From the NCBI GenBank assembly GCA_019925095.2, contig CM034389.1, forward strand, positions 17,409,435 to 17,473,434: a stretch of 64,000 nucleotides of DNA, given 5' to 3'. The translations under genes and the position numbers were made by a program. Source of the stretch: Dendrolimus kikuchii. Its lineage: Eukaryota; Arthropoda; Insecta; Lepidoptera; Lasiocampidae. This document shows, piece after piece, positions 31,836 to 44,410 of the stretch (the stretch's first letter is position 1; the number at the start of each line of letters is the position of its first letter). The notes under the pieces were generated by a model, which was not told where the DNA came from, made no database searches, and saw only the letters and a program-made list of their open reading frames with translations.

Positions 31836-32165
31836 TATATATTCAATGCTGACGATGAACATAGGATACTTTTTATACCGAAAAATGGTATAGTTTACGG
31901 GATAAAAGTTTCACTTTCACGAACAAACTATTGGACCGATTTGGATGAAACTCAGTATATATGTAAGTTCAATATCTAGGATGGACATAAGATACTTTTC
32001 ATCTCAGAAAAGGTATAGATTTATGTATGTAAAGATATGTAAAGGTTATCTCAGAAAATAGGATAGGTTTTGTTTTTTGTGACGTCATTTTCGTTATTTT
32101 GGTCGTTTTGGTCATATTTGTAGTTTACAGATGAGAGACGACACTTGACACACAGGCTGCTACTT
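31836..32165 (+). repeat. Family E-like repeat
   Basis: Two related units: TGACGATGAACATAGGATAC and CTAGGATGGACATAAGATAC, with GACCGATTTGGATGAAACTC between. Follows the paired L tails. Confidence 0.5.
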
Positions 32166-32741
32166 TTTAAATATAAAACTAGAACGGGTTGAAATAGGGA
32201 ATGACAGTTTGCATAGGAGTCCAATCATTTCTCAAGTTTATATATATATAAAAATTCATCATCAATAAAAAAAGTAAACTTAAATATACCCTACTAACCA
32301 TGCTTAATTTATTGCTATAATAGACATATCTACCTACTTTGAAACTAAATCTTATAAAGGAAAAATCCTAAATTATTATTTTAAACATCCTCATACTTGA
32401 CAACGCTAATTTCATGTGATGGCTGATAATTAAATTATCAATAGACGTCATACAATCAGTATATTGACTGATAATTGCTATACTGTTATATAATATCGGA
32501 CGATGATATTAAATAAAAAAATATAAAATTGAGAACAATGAAGCCGTAATTTATTGTTTTACTAAAACAAAGATATAACGTACAACAGTCCCATAAGATT
32601 AGTATACTGTAATAACATAATACCTATTTAGATTTTAATGTTGGCACATAGCACACCTAGTAACACATTCTATGTCAGAAACGGCTAATTTTAATAACAT
32701 ACCTACTAGAGTTTTTCACATAACTATGCTCCGTAAAAAAA

Positions 32742-33056
32742 GCGGTGGTAGGTTAGCGGCTAGCACACGCGTCCCAAACTCATAAGGACGCGGGTTCGAA
32801 TCCTGGCCGGAAAGCACACACCACTTAGGCAATTTTCTAACCTAATAAGCAAGCATATTCTTACAATTACAATTATAATTAGCACGTGGCTAACGGTGAA
32901 GGGAAACATCGTGATGAAACCTGTACATCGAAATAATCGATGTGTCAAACCAGCCAATCCGCCGTGGACAAATGTGGCAAGTATACTAATGCACAAATGC
33001 GAGGCCCGAGACCAGGAATGGGACATTTATGGACTGTTATTATATTATTATACAAG
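32742..33056 (+). mobile_element. tRNA-derived SINE
   Basis: The head GCGGTGGTAGGTTAGCGGCT carries an A-box-like part, and a canonical B box GGTTCGAATCC lies at 32793-32803, the internal RNA polymerase III promoter of tRNA genes. A unique body and the 3' part GGACTGTTATTATATTATTA with ATT-type tail follow. The 3' part matches the SINE at 41785-42080. The ORFs across it are artefacts. Confidence 0.8.
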
Positions 33057-33239
33057 GACATGCCCGCGACTTCGTCCACGCTTGACTTAAAATTCACGCA
33101 GGATTCCCAGGATACGTACAGCAGCATTTAAAAAAAATTAAAAAGCCACCGTTTTAGTAAAAAACTGTGTCAGAATAAGCTAATTTTTATGCACTCGAAC
33201 AACTACAAACCGCTCCCGGGAAAATTTACAGGTTTTTTT

Positions 33240-33370
33240 AAAATTATTTTTTATTCCAGGAGTTCAGCAGACAGGCAGACGGCCCACTTGATGGAAAGCG
33301 GTTAGCATCGCCTATGGACATTTGCAACACTAAAAGTGCTACAAATGGACTGCTGCTCTCTTAAGGGATA
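33240..33370 (+). repeat. Repeat family A, copy 6 (partial, nested in B)
   Basis: The first 120 bp of family A (ATTCCAGGAGTTCAGCAGAC to CTGCTCTCTTAAGG) placed inside a family B copy. Confidence 0.8.
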
Positions 33371-33782
33371 AAAACGCATTGGAATTCTATATTATTTTTC
33401 AATCTGGGAATTTTAAATCATTCCCAGAAACAATTCCGCGGGCTTCCCAGAATAAAAAAATCGAAATGTTTGCTGGGACACATAGAAGAAGTGAAACTTC
33501 AACGGACAAGTGGAAAACAGAATCTCAACAAAGTTTTAAACTTGAAGTTTTACGGGCAGGTTTTCAAATTGGACAAGTACATTAACAATCTGCCCCAAGT
33601 TTCACCTCAATTGCGCAGACTGTAAATGTAAGAATTTGCTGTCAATCAGCGAAAATCGCATCGAAATTGGCTCAGTAGTTGTTACGTGAATCCCGAACAA
33701 ACAGATAAGAAATAAAAAAATCTTTCGTGTTCTCCGTGGTTAATTTAGTCTATTTCAGTTGTTTTTTATAATGGTACAAAGT

Positions 33783-33945
33783 ATAGACACATACATACAT
33801 AACTTCACGCCAGTTCCCTTGCGGGTAGGCACGAACAACAGAGCGCCATTCGGGCTTATTCTTACACACCTCACTTGCTTCTATTACATTCATAACTCTT
33901 GTCATGCACGCTCGTCTGTTCTTAAGGCTCCTGACAGTATATACA
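33783..33945 (-). mobile_element. Family L LINE tail inside family B repeat
   Basis: About 160 bp matching the L tail at 31500-31640 (same start CATACATACATAACTTCACG), reaching the CTCCTGAC position. It interrupts the end of a family B copy, with short similar sequence (GTATAGACAC / GTATATACAC) on both sides that may be a target duplication. Confidence 0.7.
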
Positions 33946-34449
33946 CGACATGTTATTATTATATAATATTATAGATATTCCCCGAAAAATGCGTATTACT
34001 ATGGAAGAAGAATACTAGAAATGACAACGGCCTAGTAAAAAAGGACTCCCTGAAAACCTCTTCCAATACGATGTGATACCATACACAGATGGCGCCAAAT
34101 CATTCTTTTTATTATTAAAACATATTTCCTTAGACTGAAAAGTTGTAATAAACGTAACGGAAATTTCAATTTTTAATTGATTTGATCTGAAAAATAATAC
34201 ATGACGCCATCTAGTAATGTAGGATTTAGAAGATTTCTAGAGTTACGTTTTTACTGAGAAATTGACACTCCTAGTATTCCTCTAACATGATATAAATTAC
34301 CAATATGTTGTGACATTATAAATAATTGATAGTGAATCATACTCTAGTTATGCATCATTATAATAAATATAAAATCAATTGAATGGGATTTTACCAAAGC
34401 CTAGTCCGCTTATTCTCGGGAAGTCTTACATTATTGAAAATAAAAGAAA

Positions 34450-34815
34450 CTAGCGTGGTAGAGCCATGTTGGAATCATTATCTTAGTTATAGCTCTTAGG
34501 GCCAGCTCGATTGGAGATATACCGCGCTCTCACAGAATATCGACGTGAAACGGTTAGCCTTGAGCTAATCGTGTTTCGTGCGATGAGTAAAAGTTTTGAT
34601 AGCCCACTTTCCCCTCCCCCTATCCTATCTCCTTATCCCATCCCCTCTATCCCATTCCTTCTTTCAAATCCCTCTATCTAATTCTGTTTATCCTATCTTA
34701 ATGGTTGATAACGCGTTAGCTTCGCCTCTGGTGTTGCAAACAGCTATAGGAGACGCTAACCACATTCCATGAGCTGAGCCGTCTGCCTGTTAGCCAGCAC
34801 CGCAATAAAAAATAA
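34450..34815 (+). repeat. Repeat family F (full copy)
   Basis: Order: GTGGTAGAGCCATGTTGGAA, CACAGAATATCGACGTGAAA, a CCCCTCCCCCTATCCTAT pyrimidine-rich middle, GGTGTTGCAAACAGCTATAG, and an end CTGTTAGCCAGCACCGCAAT then AAAA. The last 90 bp are shared with family A, so A and F are related or one has picked up the other's end. Confidence 0.7.
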
Positions 34816-37674
34816 TATTATGAAGAACGATTATCAGATCCCAAGGAAAGAACCATTAAACAATTTCATTATGTCATTAAACGGAAGATCGGGTTATGTG
34901 GCGCAAACTTGGGAGACCTACGTCCAGTAGTGCTACTACAAATTGCTGACGACGACGACTTATTGTTAGTACAAGTAAGAACAGTTTAATGGTAGATACG
35001 GTAGTAATTATAATTAATCACAATCATATTCTGTATATTCCAGGATGATAGGTAGGTACTATCTGATAACATAAAATAAAGATTGTGATATTTGAAATAA
35101 AAAAATATTTATTTAGAGTAAATCGAATAGACAACAGGAAAATATGTATTTAAAATAGGATTTATTCTTAAAAATATAACAATAGAGAAACCACTCGTCT
35201 GAAAAATTAATGTAAATATTTCATGAATATTGTTTGAATTTGCATAACAACTTTTCACAAAACAAAGCAATGTAAAACTACAATGCATGCAATGTGTTCA
35301 AGTGCACGAATACTTGAACATTATAAAAGCAAAGATCGCACCTTTATCAACTAAAGTTATTTTTCATAATATACACCGTAAATTCATTTTGGTGGAGATA
35401 TTGCAAAAATTTGCTAAACAATTTTCATTTTGGATACAAAACTGGTAGTGAGCCAATGGTACAATTAAAACCTAATTTTGGAAATTTAATAAACGAGAAA
35501 CTTGTAACCGTTATTAATTTGCTGTAAACGTCTGATTACGTCATTATTTGTGTATGAATAGACGAAAACAATGTCTAATAAATAATAAATAAAATGTAGA
35601 CACAAGATAGCTCACAATGTCATTAAAATTGGATTGGCAAAGCGAGAGTTATCCTTCACAAACAATTTAATAAAAACTGACTGCCATGAAGTTGTGAGAA
35701 GGCTTTTTGAAAATAATAAACTCAATAAATTAACTACAAGAAAGTAAACAAACAAAAGAAAACATCCCAATAGAAATTACATACTTTTCATCATATCTTC
35801 ACCTAGAAACAATTTTATAATTATAAGCAGTTTATATTGTATGATTAATGGTAATTGATTATGATTAATATTCCATTCAATAAAAATAAAATGACAAAGA
35901 GTTTTGTAAAACATGTGCAGAAAAACAAATAATAGAACTTTTTGTTTACCTTAGTAAACAAAGACACCTCCTTTCCAATTGTCTCACAAATCGGCCGACT
36001 TTCTAACACACAAAAATATTTTGCGTACACTTTGTCAACAAAATAATACAGTTACAGTATGCAAAAATAATAACACCGAGGTGCAACTTCGAAACGTGTA
36101 GAACGGATCGACTCAAACGACAAACTGTTCAGTGTTGTGAACTGTGGTGCGAGTACAGAATAACTGAGTAGTATGTATGAGTGCGACTGTGAGTGGCTGG
36201 TTTGAGTGGACTGATACACGAAACACCACCGGCCGACCATGGGCTGACATCGAGTGACGTCGCCGACATCAGACGTTCAGTATCTACAGAACATACATAG
36301 TATATTTATAACTGATACGAGCCTCTATTCAATAACCTGCTGACCCACATATAGAAAAAACATATTGCACAGCATATTTAAAACGAATCCTATTTGAAAA
36401 GCAATGAGTATCCATAGATATTGCATAAACGTACAAGGTCTTCAAGAATAAGTTTACTTTAGCAAGAAATCAATGTTTCAATGTGAAGAACAAACATTGC
36501 TGGTGACCACGAAGTTTCGGATACTATATTTGCTATTACTTATATATAATTGAACCGCATTTCGAGCTCTGTTAGGCACAAAGTTTATATAATAGTATTT
36601 AAAGTTTAATCTGTTTTTAAAACATATACAAACAGCCCTGGTGCTATATCCACAATTTAAAATTATCGCAATAATGTTCTTTAAGAAGATGATTGTCTAA
36701 TCATCATAATAAAAGATGATTATGAATTTTGACATGTAAGAGGTTTTAGTAAATACGTACAGGTTTTTGAACCTCTATTATGCCTACTCTGTGGTAAGGG
36801 ACCAACTCGGATTCAATGGGCCGATCGCGTGGTATGGCGTGATGTAGCACCACCACGCACATTGCGAAAGTTTTACTTCTGCTTGAGGTAAACCAATTGC
36901 AAAACGATTTTAATAGTTGGACCAGTCAGTAATTTACAGGCAATACCAATTTCCATAGTATCGCTATTTTTACTTTCCAATATTGTTAGGGACTGTATGA
37001 ATTTAGAGGAAATAATAATTAACACGCTGGTCAACGATGATGAATTCATATATTTCTGGTGATTATCTAAATCTAAGAAAATCTTCACTAATTTTAATCT
37101 AGAAAACAAATTAAAAATAAGAATACAAAGGAGTTTGTAACACCTATGTTGTTAATCTTTTAATAAATTGGACCGTGTTCGCTCAATTTATTGACATCTG
37201 ATGATCTAGCTAACTCCGTTCTCCGATCATCCAGTTTAAAACTGAGATGGCCCAATACAAAAATGATTAATTATTATCAGGACCACAACTTATTTGATGG
37301 AAAACAACAAAACTTTATTAATGTCTAAAAGTTTATACGTGAGGCGCCTCCATAAAACGGCATGAATTCATAACACATTAGAAGTACAAGTTCCCTACAT
37401 CATTTACTACTTGCCACTAAAATTTCAAAGAACTTATAACCTTTACATTCAATAGAAACATTGCAATAATTTCATAGTACAATCAAACACGTAAAACTAT
37501 TTCAAACTGACTAGACAAACAAAAACAGGATATTTTGAGCTTCGCTAATCACTTGTTTACTATCATAGTCTACGTGTCGCTTACGGTGACAGCTAGTGAC
37601 TAACAATAATTGTTAACAAAAAAAAAACAAATTCGAGCTAACTATAATTACGTAAATGTATTTTTCTATCTTAG
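34816..37674. other. AT-rich unique DNA
   Basis: Apart from the candidate promoter at 36040-36290 I see no exon or repeat. The short minus-strand frame at 36873-37109 is not recognisable. Confidence 0.4.
36040..36290 (-). promoter_or_regulatory. Candidate TATA-less promoter / first exon, possibly of lipin
   Basis: A CG-richer, apparently unique block with TGACGTCG (CRE-like) at about 36255 and, on the minus strand, two initiator-like TCAGTC/TCAGTT sites. It lies 9.3 kb upstream of the lipin 5' UTR acceptor, in the right orientation. No clear donor was found, so the link to lipin is only a guess. Confidence 0.25.
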
Positions 37675-38077
37675 AGTTGCCAACCTCAAATTTTAAAAAC
37701 TTGGATGTATAGGTGGAAAAACCAGGACAATTCAGTTAAAAACCGGACGAAGTAATAGAGTTGCAATAGTTAAATTAATTATTAATGCAGTGAAAATAGG
37801 TTAAATGAAATTCAAGTAATGATAATAATCATATCTTTTAATAATAAAATAATTTGAATAAAATTATACGGGTTGAAAACCCGACACTCTCGAGCCGTGA
37901 GGCCGACTGTAACGTAAGAATTGTAAAAGTGGCACTAGAATTTTAAAATACATGACCGTATGGCATGGACAAGGGCGCTTTAAAAACACAGGACGCTGCT
38001 TAAAACCTATCCAGGACATCCCAGGATACTACAAAAACTAGGACAAGTCCTATGAAAACAGGACGGTTGGCAACGAT
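37675..38077. repeat. MITE-like element with GTTGCCAACC ends
   Basis: About 400 bp bounded by AGTTGCCAACC and its inverse GGTTGGCAACG. The interior near the right end repeats CAGGAC/AGGAC motifs (CCAGGACATCCCAGGATAC). No coding. Confidence 0.5.
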
Positions 38078-40289
38078 ATTGTATCTGCACAAACAGTTTC
38101 ATTATTTTATAATCTTTATTAAATGTTTTAACACCTTATTAGGTTTTATAACTATGATGCCATTGATGAGTACTAATTCATATTGATATTATAAAATGCA
38201 AAAGTAACTTTTAACTCCTATATTTATTGCGACTTTTTCATTAAACGAATCATAAAGAAATTTGATACAGTAAATGTTATCACTTTATGATACATTCACA
38301 GAGTTATTTTAAACCAAACAATGCAATCTGAATTCTCTTCGAGTCTAAAGTTCACGCAATAATCTCTTACTCAAATCACATAATTCTTCAACAATTAAAC
38401 TCTACAATTTTATTACCACAGAACACAGAACCTGTAGCGCATCTAATAAATACAGAAGCTGATGTCCTAGGAACAAAAAATATAAATTAAAAAATATAAG
38501 TAAAATTATACGTTAAAAAGAATTTGAGTAGACAAATGAGGAACTTTAATTAAAATAAATTAACAAGACACACCCAGAAAGTTGTAATAAAACTCCACCA
38601 AACGTATCGGAATTCAGCCACCTTATTAGTCTAGGAATGGGTGTGTCGTGACGTGTATTTACGATCAACGTCGACGGTAAGGTGGCGCCGCAGCCTGTTG
38701 CGTATTATTTAAAAATTCAAGGTTAAGAACACATTGTCGAAAACAACGCAAATTTTAATTTTGAACCATACACCTGTGTATTTATAATTCCATTTCCACA
38801 GAGTGAAATATAAATTGCGTATTAACATTATCACAATGGCCTTCTACTAATGCGCATGCTTGTGATATTAGCTTGAAGCTATACGAGAATGTCACGCAAA
38901 TAATAAACATGTTTTGCGAATATTATAACTACTGGGCATGAGTTGATATCTAACTACCTACACCCGTTATTACATCAACATCAACTTAGCTTTTTATTAA
39001 AAATAATAAGTTCCGTAGGTCAGTAAAAATAGAAGGATCAATATCACTTCAATAAAGTGAAGACTGTTGTTATAAGTTAGAGCTGATTGTAAGTACAGCA
39101 ATAAATAAGACCGAATATAAAATAATTGGATAACTTCTACACATTCTATTTCTGCGGGAAGGAAGAGGAAAACCCGCCGCACTCAGAGTTGTATAATTAA
39201 ACGTTCATTAACCTTAAAACTGCGCTTGATCTTTTACACAAGTCATATTTTGTATGAGTTTGTAGCATCGTCGATAAAAAAAGGTTATGAACATTATAAC
39301 CATTTGAAAATTAAAAATACATTTTTTCTTGTACGAGTATCCATATTACCAATAAATAAATTGTTGTTTGAAACAGACAAAAAATTTAAGTGTAAACTCT
39401 TATTTATGCCTAATCATAAATTACCGCTTAAAGAATTTTATCACAACATCGCCAAAAACGGCATCAAAAACGCGAAGCGTTGCTAAGTTCACTCTGTGTT
39501 TTCGGGATATCAGGAAAAAAATATTACCCCATTTTTTATAATTAAATATTTTTTATGTAAGTGAAAAGTTTAAATGAACGTTGTTTTAAGCGCTTTATGT
39601 GTTATAATTTAATATTAATCAGAGGTTTCAGTTTTTTTTTAAATAAAGTATTAGCAACAAAAGTTGTGTGTCTTGGAACGAACCATAAAAAAATACATGC
39701 ACAAATAAATTCATAACACATTCATAGCACATGTAGTAATTTTAATTCGCAATAAAATGTCTGTACAGATATTAGTACATATTTATAAGTCTGTTAATTA
39801 CCAATACTAATATAATAATTAAAAGAAAACTATTCATAATGGCAAATTATTTTTGTGTTACACATCATGTTCACGAAGGTTATTAGATGACTATTTATAA
39901 CCCAAAGATTATCCTGCGCTAAAAGTCAGTGAAATCATTTGTAATAGTAGACTTGGAACGATTCGATAGGTTCATATTGGGTAGTAGGCTTTATGTATAA
40001 TCCAAAGTTTATATCAGTAGTAGGAACTACGGGGTAGGTACACGGGATAGTTTAATGCAGGGACTTAAGAGCAACTAAACCACTTGAAAAGGGCTATTAT
40101 AGAAATAAAAATATTCATATCCAAAAGTTTTTATTCAAACTAGTTCAGTTTGATTATTTTCTGAACTAAAATTTGTTTTTTATCATATTAATATATTAAA
40201 TTATTTCTTTATTAGGAATTAATGGAGATGCAGCTAACAGAATATAGACAAAATTAATATCTTAATTATGACAATAAAGAATTATCTAT
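38078..40289. other. AT-rich unique DNA
   Basis: A CG-rich patch at 38640-38710 (CAACGTCGACGGTAAGGTGG) has a donor-like GTAAGG on the plus strand and might be a first exon; nothing else supports it. An 86-codon plus frame at 39226-39486 is lysine-rich, AT-driven and unrecognised. Confidence 0.3.
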
Positions 40290-40500
40290 AATATTACTAG
40301 CGGCCCGGCGCGGATTCACCCGTGGTCTGTCCCGCTCCCGTGGTATAAAGCGTCATGTTATATAGCCTATGACACTCCCTGTTAACGTAGCTTTCCAACA
40401 GTAAAATAATTTTTAAAATCGGTTTAGTAGATCCCGAGATTACCCCCTACAACGTCACAAACTTACAAACTTTACCTCTTTATAATATTAGTACAGATAA
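40290..40500 (+). repeat. Repeat family H fragment
   Basis: TACTAGCGGCCCGGCGCGGA, then AATCGGTTTAGTAGATCCCG and TCTTTATAATATTAGTACAGAT. The pattern (degenerate start, cggtttagtagatcccgag, TATAATATTAGTA end) is typical of short moth interspersed elements. Confidence 0.6.
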
Positions 40501-41784
40501 CTCCGACCGAAGCATCTGCTTTAAACGATATTCAGTTTTTTTTACATCCTCTTTAACGATATTTGCAGCACGCATTCTGTCAATTCTATGTCAAACGTCA
40601 TAAGGTTACATTAAAAAGTTTATATTGTCCAAAGCGCTAAGGTTAGATTAGAAATAATTTTACATGATGGTTAAGTATTCTTAAATTTTCTAATTATCGT
40701 TCACACAACTTACATCTTATCGGTCACGATCATATATAATTATTTTAGGTACTTTATTTCAATACAATTGTGCCGTTGATAAGAAAATATAGAAAACATA
40801 GTGTAAAAATATCTCCGAAAATGATTCAAAATCCATCTCTTTGTCCAACAATATGCTACAATTGGATCCGTAGGAAGTCTAAAACGTAATATAAACTAGT
40901 TTAAGAAAACCGGACACACAAACATTACATGTCTGTTTTCTATAGATTTTTTCAATTATTCATATTTCATAAATAAAAAAAAATCGTAACAAAAGTCCCC
41001 AAATTTTGGAAAATAAGTCACACTTCTCACCTGACAACATCAATCAATTCGATAACCTTGAAAATGTCGAAATTAAATTTCACGTTTTTACAAAGAAATC
41101 ATGAGAAAAGTGTTAAGTTTTCCGATTAAATGACATCTCATCCTTATCCTTTCCCGTTTTAAAATAGTTCCGACACATTTTAATAGCGCAGGCCGACATA
41201 ATTATTTTTTTTGCGAGAGCTCTAACCAGTAAAGTAATCGAAACGACACTAACAGGCGTGGGAAGCCACTGAAGCCAGTGCACCAATTTTGGTGCACTGT
41301 TTTTGGGCCGTTTTTGTGCAATTGATGCGTGATCTAGACTCTCATTTCATGGGTAAATTTAACATTTTCCTCATGATTTCTGTATGAAAACATGAGGACA
41401 ATTTCCATTCCATTTCCAAAATTTGGGTTTTTTTTGTTTTTGATATATTAAAAAAACTCTTTTTAGTTTATAAAAATCTAATAAAACACGTCTTGACAGC
41501 AGATTGAAATAGTTTAATAAAAAAAAATCGAATATGAATAATAATTTATAATACGCAATTTATATTATGAATTGCGTAAAATATCTTATGAGTTTTATTT
41601 TAATAATAGTTAAATAATAACAATTTAATAATAGTTGATACCCCCAAAACACGCGCACACATTGATAGTTTCTGGATAGCGAACATAGATAGCAACGCTA
41701 CGCGTTATTGATCTAGTGTTTTGCGATGTTGTTTGTTAGTAATGCTTTCTTTTTAAACATATTATACCTTTATTTAAGGATATA
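40501..41784. other. AT-rich DNA without recognised genes
   Basis: Contains a small perfect palindrome AGTGCACCAA-TT-TTGGTGCACT at 41277-41298. No coding. Confidence 0.4.
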
Positions 41785-42080
41785 ATAATAATAATAACAG
41801 CCCATAAACCTCCCACTGCTGGGCTCGGGCCTCCCACTATAGGGGAACGGACACTATATCCGCCACGCTTATTCAATGCGGCTTCTCAGGTTTGACACAT
41901 CGGTTATCTCGATATTCAGGATGTTTTCGTTCACCGCTCTTACCACGTGGCAATTGTAACAATATGCACATTAGGTCCGAAAACTGCTTAAGTGGTGCAT
42001 AGGTTCCGGCCAGAATTTGAACCCGCGCTCTTTTAGTTTCGGCCGAGTACACTAGCCATTTCGCTACCACGACTATTAGT
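41785..42080 (-). mobile_element. tRNA-derived SINE (second copy, minus strand)
   Basis: The minus strand has head GTGGTAGCGAAATGGCTAGT, a decayed B box GGTTCAAATTC at about 42010-42022, and 3' part CAGTGGGAGGTTTATGGGCT ending in a (TTA)n tail at 41785-41800. The same order of parts as the copy at 32.7 kb, opposite strand. Confidence 0.75.
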
Positions 42081-42769
42081 AAGGATATAACAAAGAAAAA
42101 AACTAAAATCTGTCAGATTACATACAAAAGCCCCTTACATACCTATTTGTTACAAATATCCAAAACTTTCCAATCTTGATGAGAGAAGATTCCTTCTTAC
42201 TTTTTGGGCTCTGTGGTCATTTAATAAAAACAGCACATTTATTAAATCCTCATGGTCATTTGTCAGTAGGTTTAGGTAGCTTTCCTCACAAACTTCTGAT
42301 CTATTCTATATGGATTTTTGGCAGAAAGGTATATTCTAGCTGCTATAAAATTATGTAGAGAATTAACAAAAAAAATTAGGGACGACTACCATATTACATG
42401 TAACTCACTCATGAAGAATGAAAATACATTGAGTATATATATGGCCTACCTGCGGGGCACCGTTATTTCTACAAATCTTCAAAAATCATAAACGACTAGG
42501 AAACATTCTTACTGACTTTTTTTAAGCTAAAGTATAAGTAGTTTTAATTTTCGAACTAAAGGGCTGGCATTATAGTGTGAATAAATTGAAGATTAAAAAA
42601 TATTGTGAAAGAAAATTGGTTTGAACAGGCTCCCTTGAGTAGTTTTAGAAATATGGGTATTTTCTATTGTTTTTTATAGTTCTGTAGGCAAATAAATAAT
42701 TCTTTATTGGGCGTAGACTGACACGTACTCGGTTGATTTTATACTAACTCTTGATTCGTAAACAAAACC

Positions 42770-43162
42770 TTACAGACAATAAAGGCTAAATATACAGTTT
42801 TGTATAAAATTCAACGCTAAAAAGGTCACTTGAATCGTTGAACACGAAACGTCAAATTTTGACCACTCGTAAGGCAAATGAACGGTCTGGGTTAGATATA
42901 GGAACCGGTCATCAATCGCTAGATCAGACTGATTGAACTCCGCTCTTGCATCCTGCTTCATACTTCGAAAAAGTTCCGAATTTTTACTTGTGTGCAAGTC
43001 AAGATCACTGCTCAAAAATCGTGGGATTACGACTTTATAATATAGAGCCGCTGTCCTGTTTCTCGCGTTAATTTGCGGAACTTTCCGCAAATTAAGCCCC
43101 ACTTCAGTCACCAGAACCAAGAGAATCGCAAATTCAATGCAATTAATTGCGTCGTTACGCAA
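42770..43162 (-). CDS. Unrecognised 130-codon open frame
   Basis: The minus strand encodes 130 codons from a true ATG-like start to TAA. The middle part (SELFRSMKQDARAEFNQSDL then DRFLYLTQTVHLPYEWSKFD) has protein-like composition. The N-terminal part crosses a perfect palindrome. I do not recognise the family. It could be a host pseudogene, a fragment of a mobile element, or chance; no neighbouring exon was found. Confidence 0.2.
   Translation of the reverse strand: MRNDAINCIEFAILLVLVTEVGLNLRKVPQINARNRTAALYYKVVIPRFLSSDLDLHTSKNSELFRSMKQDARAEFNQSDLAIDDRFLYLTQTVHLPYEWSKFDVSCSTIQVTFLALNFIQNCIFSLYCL
43067..43095. repeat. Perfect 13-bp-arm palindrome
   Basis: TTAATTTGCGGAA, CT, TTCCGCAAATTAA. 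It lies inside an unrecognised 130-codon minus-strand open frame. Confidence 0.9.
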
Positions 43163-44159
43163 CTGTATATAGTCATAAATTCCAAGAATAAAAGGCTATG
43201 TAACATAATACAGTTTATCATAATGGATATGTATTTTATGTTATTTTCATTTCATTTAATCATTTCATAGATAAAGGTCAAAGGAACCATTTATGGTCTT
43301 ACCTCGGTGTCTTCTGTATGTCACAGCTGATTATATCAGGAACTGTTAATACTAAACTAGAGATAAGTTTAGCACAGATCTAGAATTATTGTCCGTATAA
43401 AATTGTAAATAAACGTGCATGTCTGTATGAAGAGATTAAGGAAAGTAGATGAAGCGAAAGATGTTTCTTAGGATCGTCATCAACCCCATGAGAAATAGGC
43501 GTTGTATTATGTATGTATGAAATTATAGTGTCTTTCCGCAAATATTTTTTATGCTGAAAAGGGAACTTTAAAGAGAAAATTCAAATTAATATGAGTTGAG
43601 CAATAATACCATCAAGGAAGGTATCAAATGTCAGGGTTCTTTTTGTAAATTTTAAATACGTTAATAATTTATTTTTCGAGTTATAAACTGTCCTTTTGCC
43701 ATTGTGTATAAAGCTAACTTTATATGCAATATGAAATAATATATTCTGAATTAGTTAAAAAAAAAGTTTTTATATTATACCTATTTTATTTGATGGAGAA
43801 AACTTCCATGCGCGAGTCCGACTCGTACACGGCGACTTTTTTATTCTATCTAGTTAATTATAAAATTGAGTAGAACCGGTTATACCTATGTACGCAAAAT
43901 TTACGAAATTATCGGACAACATTGTATATTAACCATATGAAAAGCAATTTAAACAATATTTTTGATAACATAAAGAGGATAAGAAATTGATAACCAAAAC
44001 AAGATTAATTAATCTAAAAGCTTAAAGTTGACAAATATCATGTGAGGTATATTGCGAAAGAACAGTATATTTATCATTTTACGTAATTTTAAAGTATCAA
44101 GGCAAAATCCTCGAATCTAACTACAGAATGATCGATTTATCCATAATCTTTTGTATAGG

Positions 44160-44410
44160 TAGTTGAAAGAGAGCCCTAGAGAAGACATACACACTTTTCT
44201 TTTTCAGTTTTATAGGTTTACGGCGATGAAGAGGGATGAAAACCACATGATAAAAATAATGTTAAACTGGAAGTTTGATGGGTGCAAATGTCAAGCTATA
44301 CCAAAAAAGAGATGGATGGATTGTGTGAAAGATATACAATATATGACGATTTGTGTTATGACAGAGGAATTAGGCCAGAATAGATGAGTATGAAAGGAAG
44401 ACCCCAATAA
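44160..44410 (+). pseudogene. Decayed LINE C-terminal fragment (PKKRWMDCVK)
   Basis: The plus strand contains IPKKRWMDCVKDIQYM and VMTEEL, which resembles the GRPKKRWMDCVKEDM...VTEEM motif at the end of some moth LINE ORFs. The sequence around it to about 44900 is moderately GC-rich with no open frame and probably belongs to the same or an adjoining repeat. Confidence 0.5.

Larger units (their letters stand above)
33057..33980 (+). repeat. Repeat family B, copy 6, carrying two nested inserts
   Basis: B landmarks run from ACATGCCCGCGACTTCGTCC to ATAATATTATAGATATTCC, interrupted by family A copy 6 (33240-33370) and an L tail (33783-33945). It follows directly on the SINE at 32742. Confidence 0.75.

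Noticed and set aside
32742..32815. Functional tRNA gene from the A/B-box head
   Set aside because: No cloverleaf can be drawn by eye and it is followed by a SINE body and tail that recurs at 41.8 kb.
41873..42070. 65-codon minus frame (MVAKWLVYSAETKRARVQIL)
   Set aside because: Lies on the tRNA-like head of a SINE; such frames are common translated-SINE artefacts.
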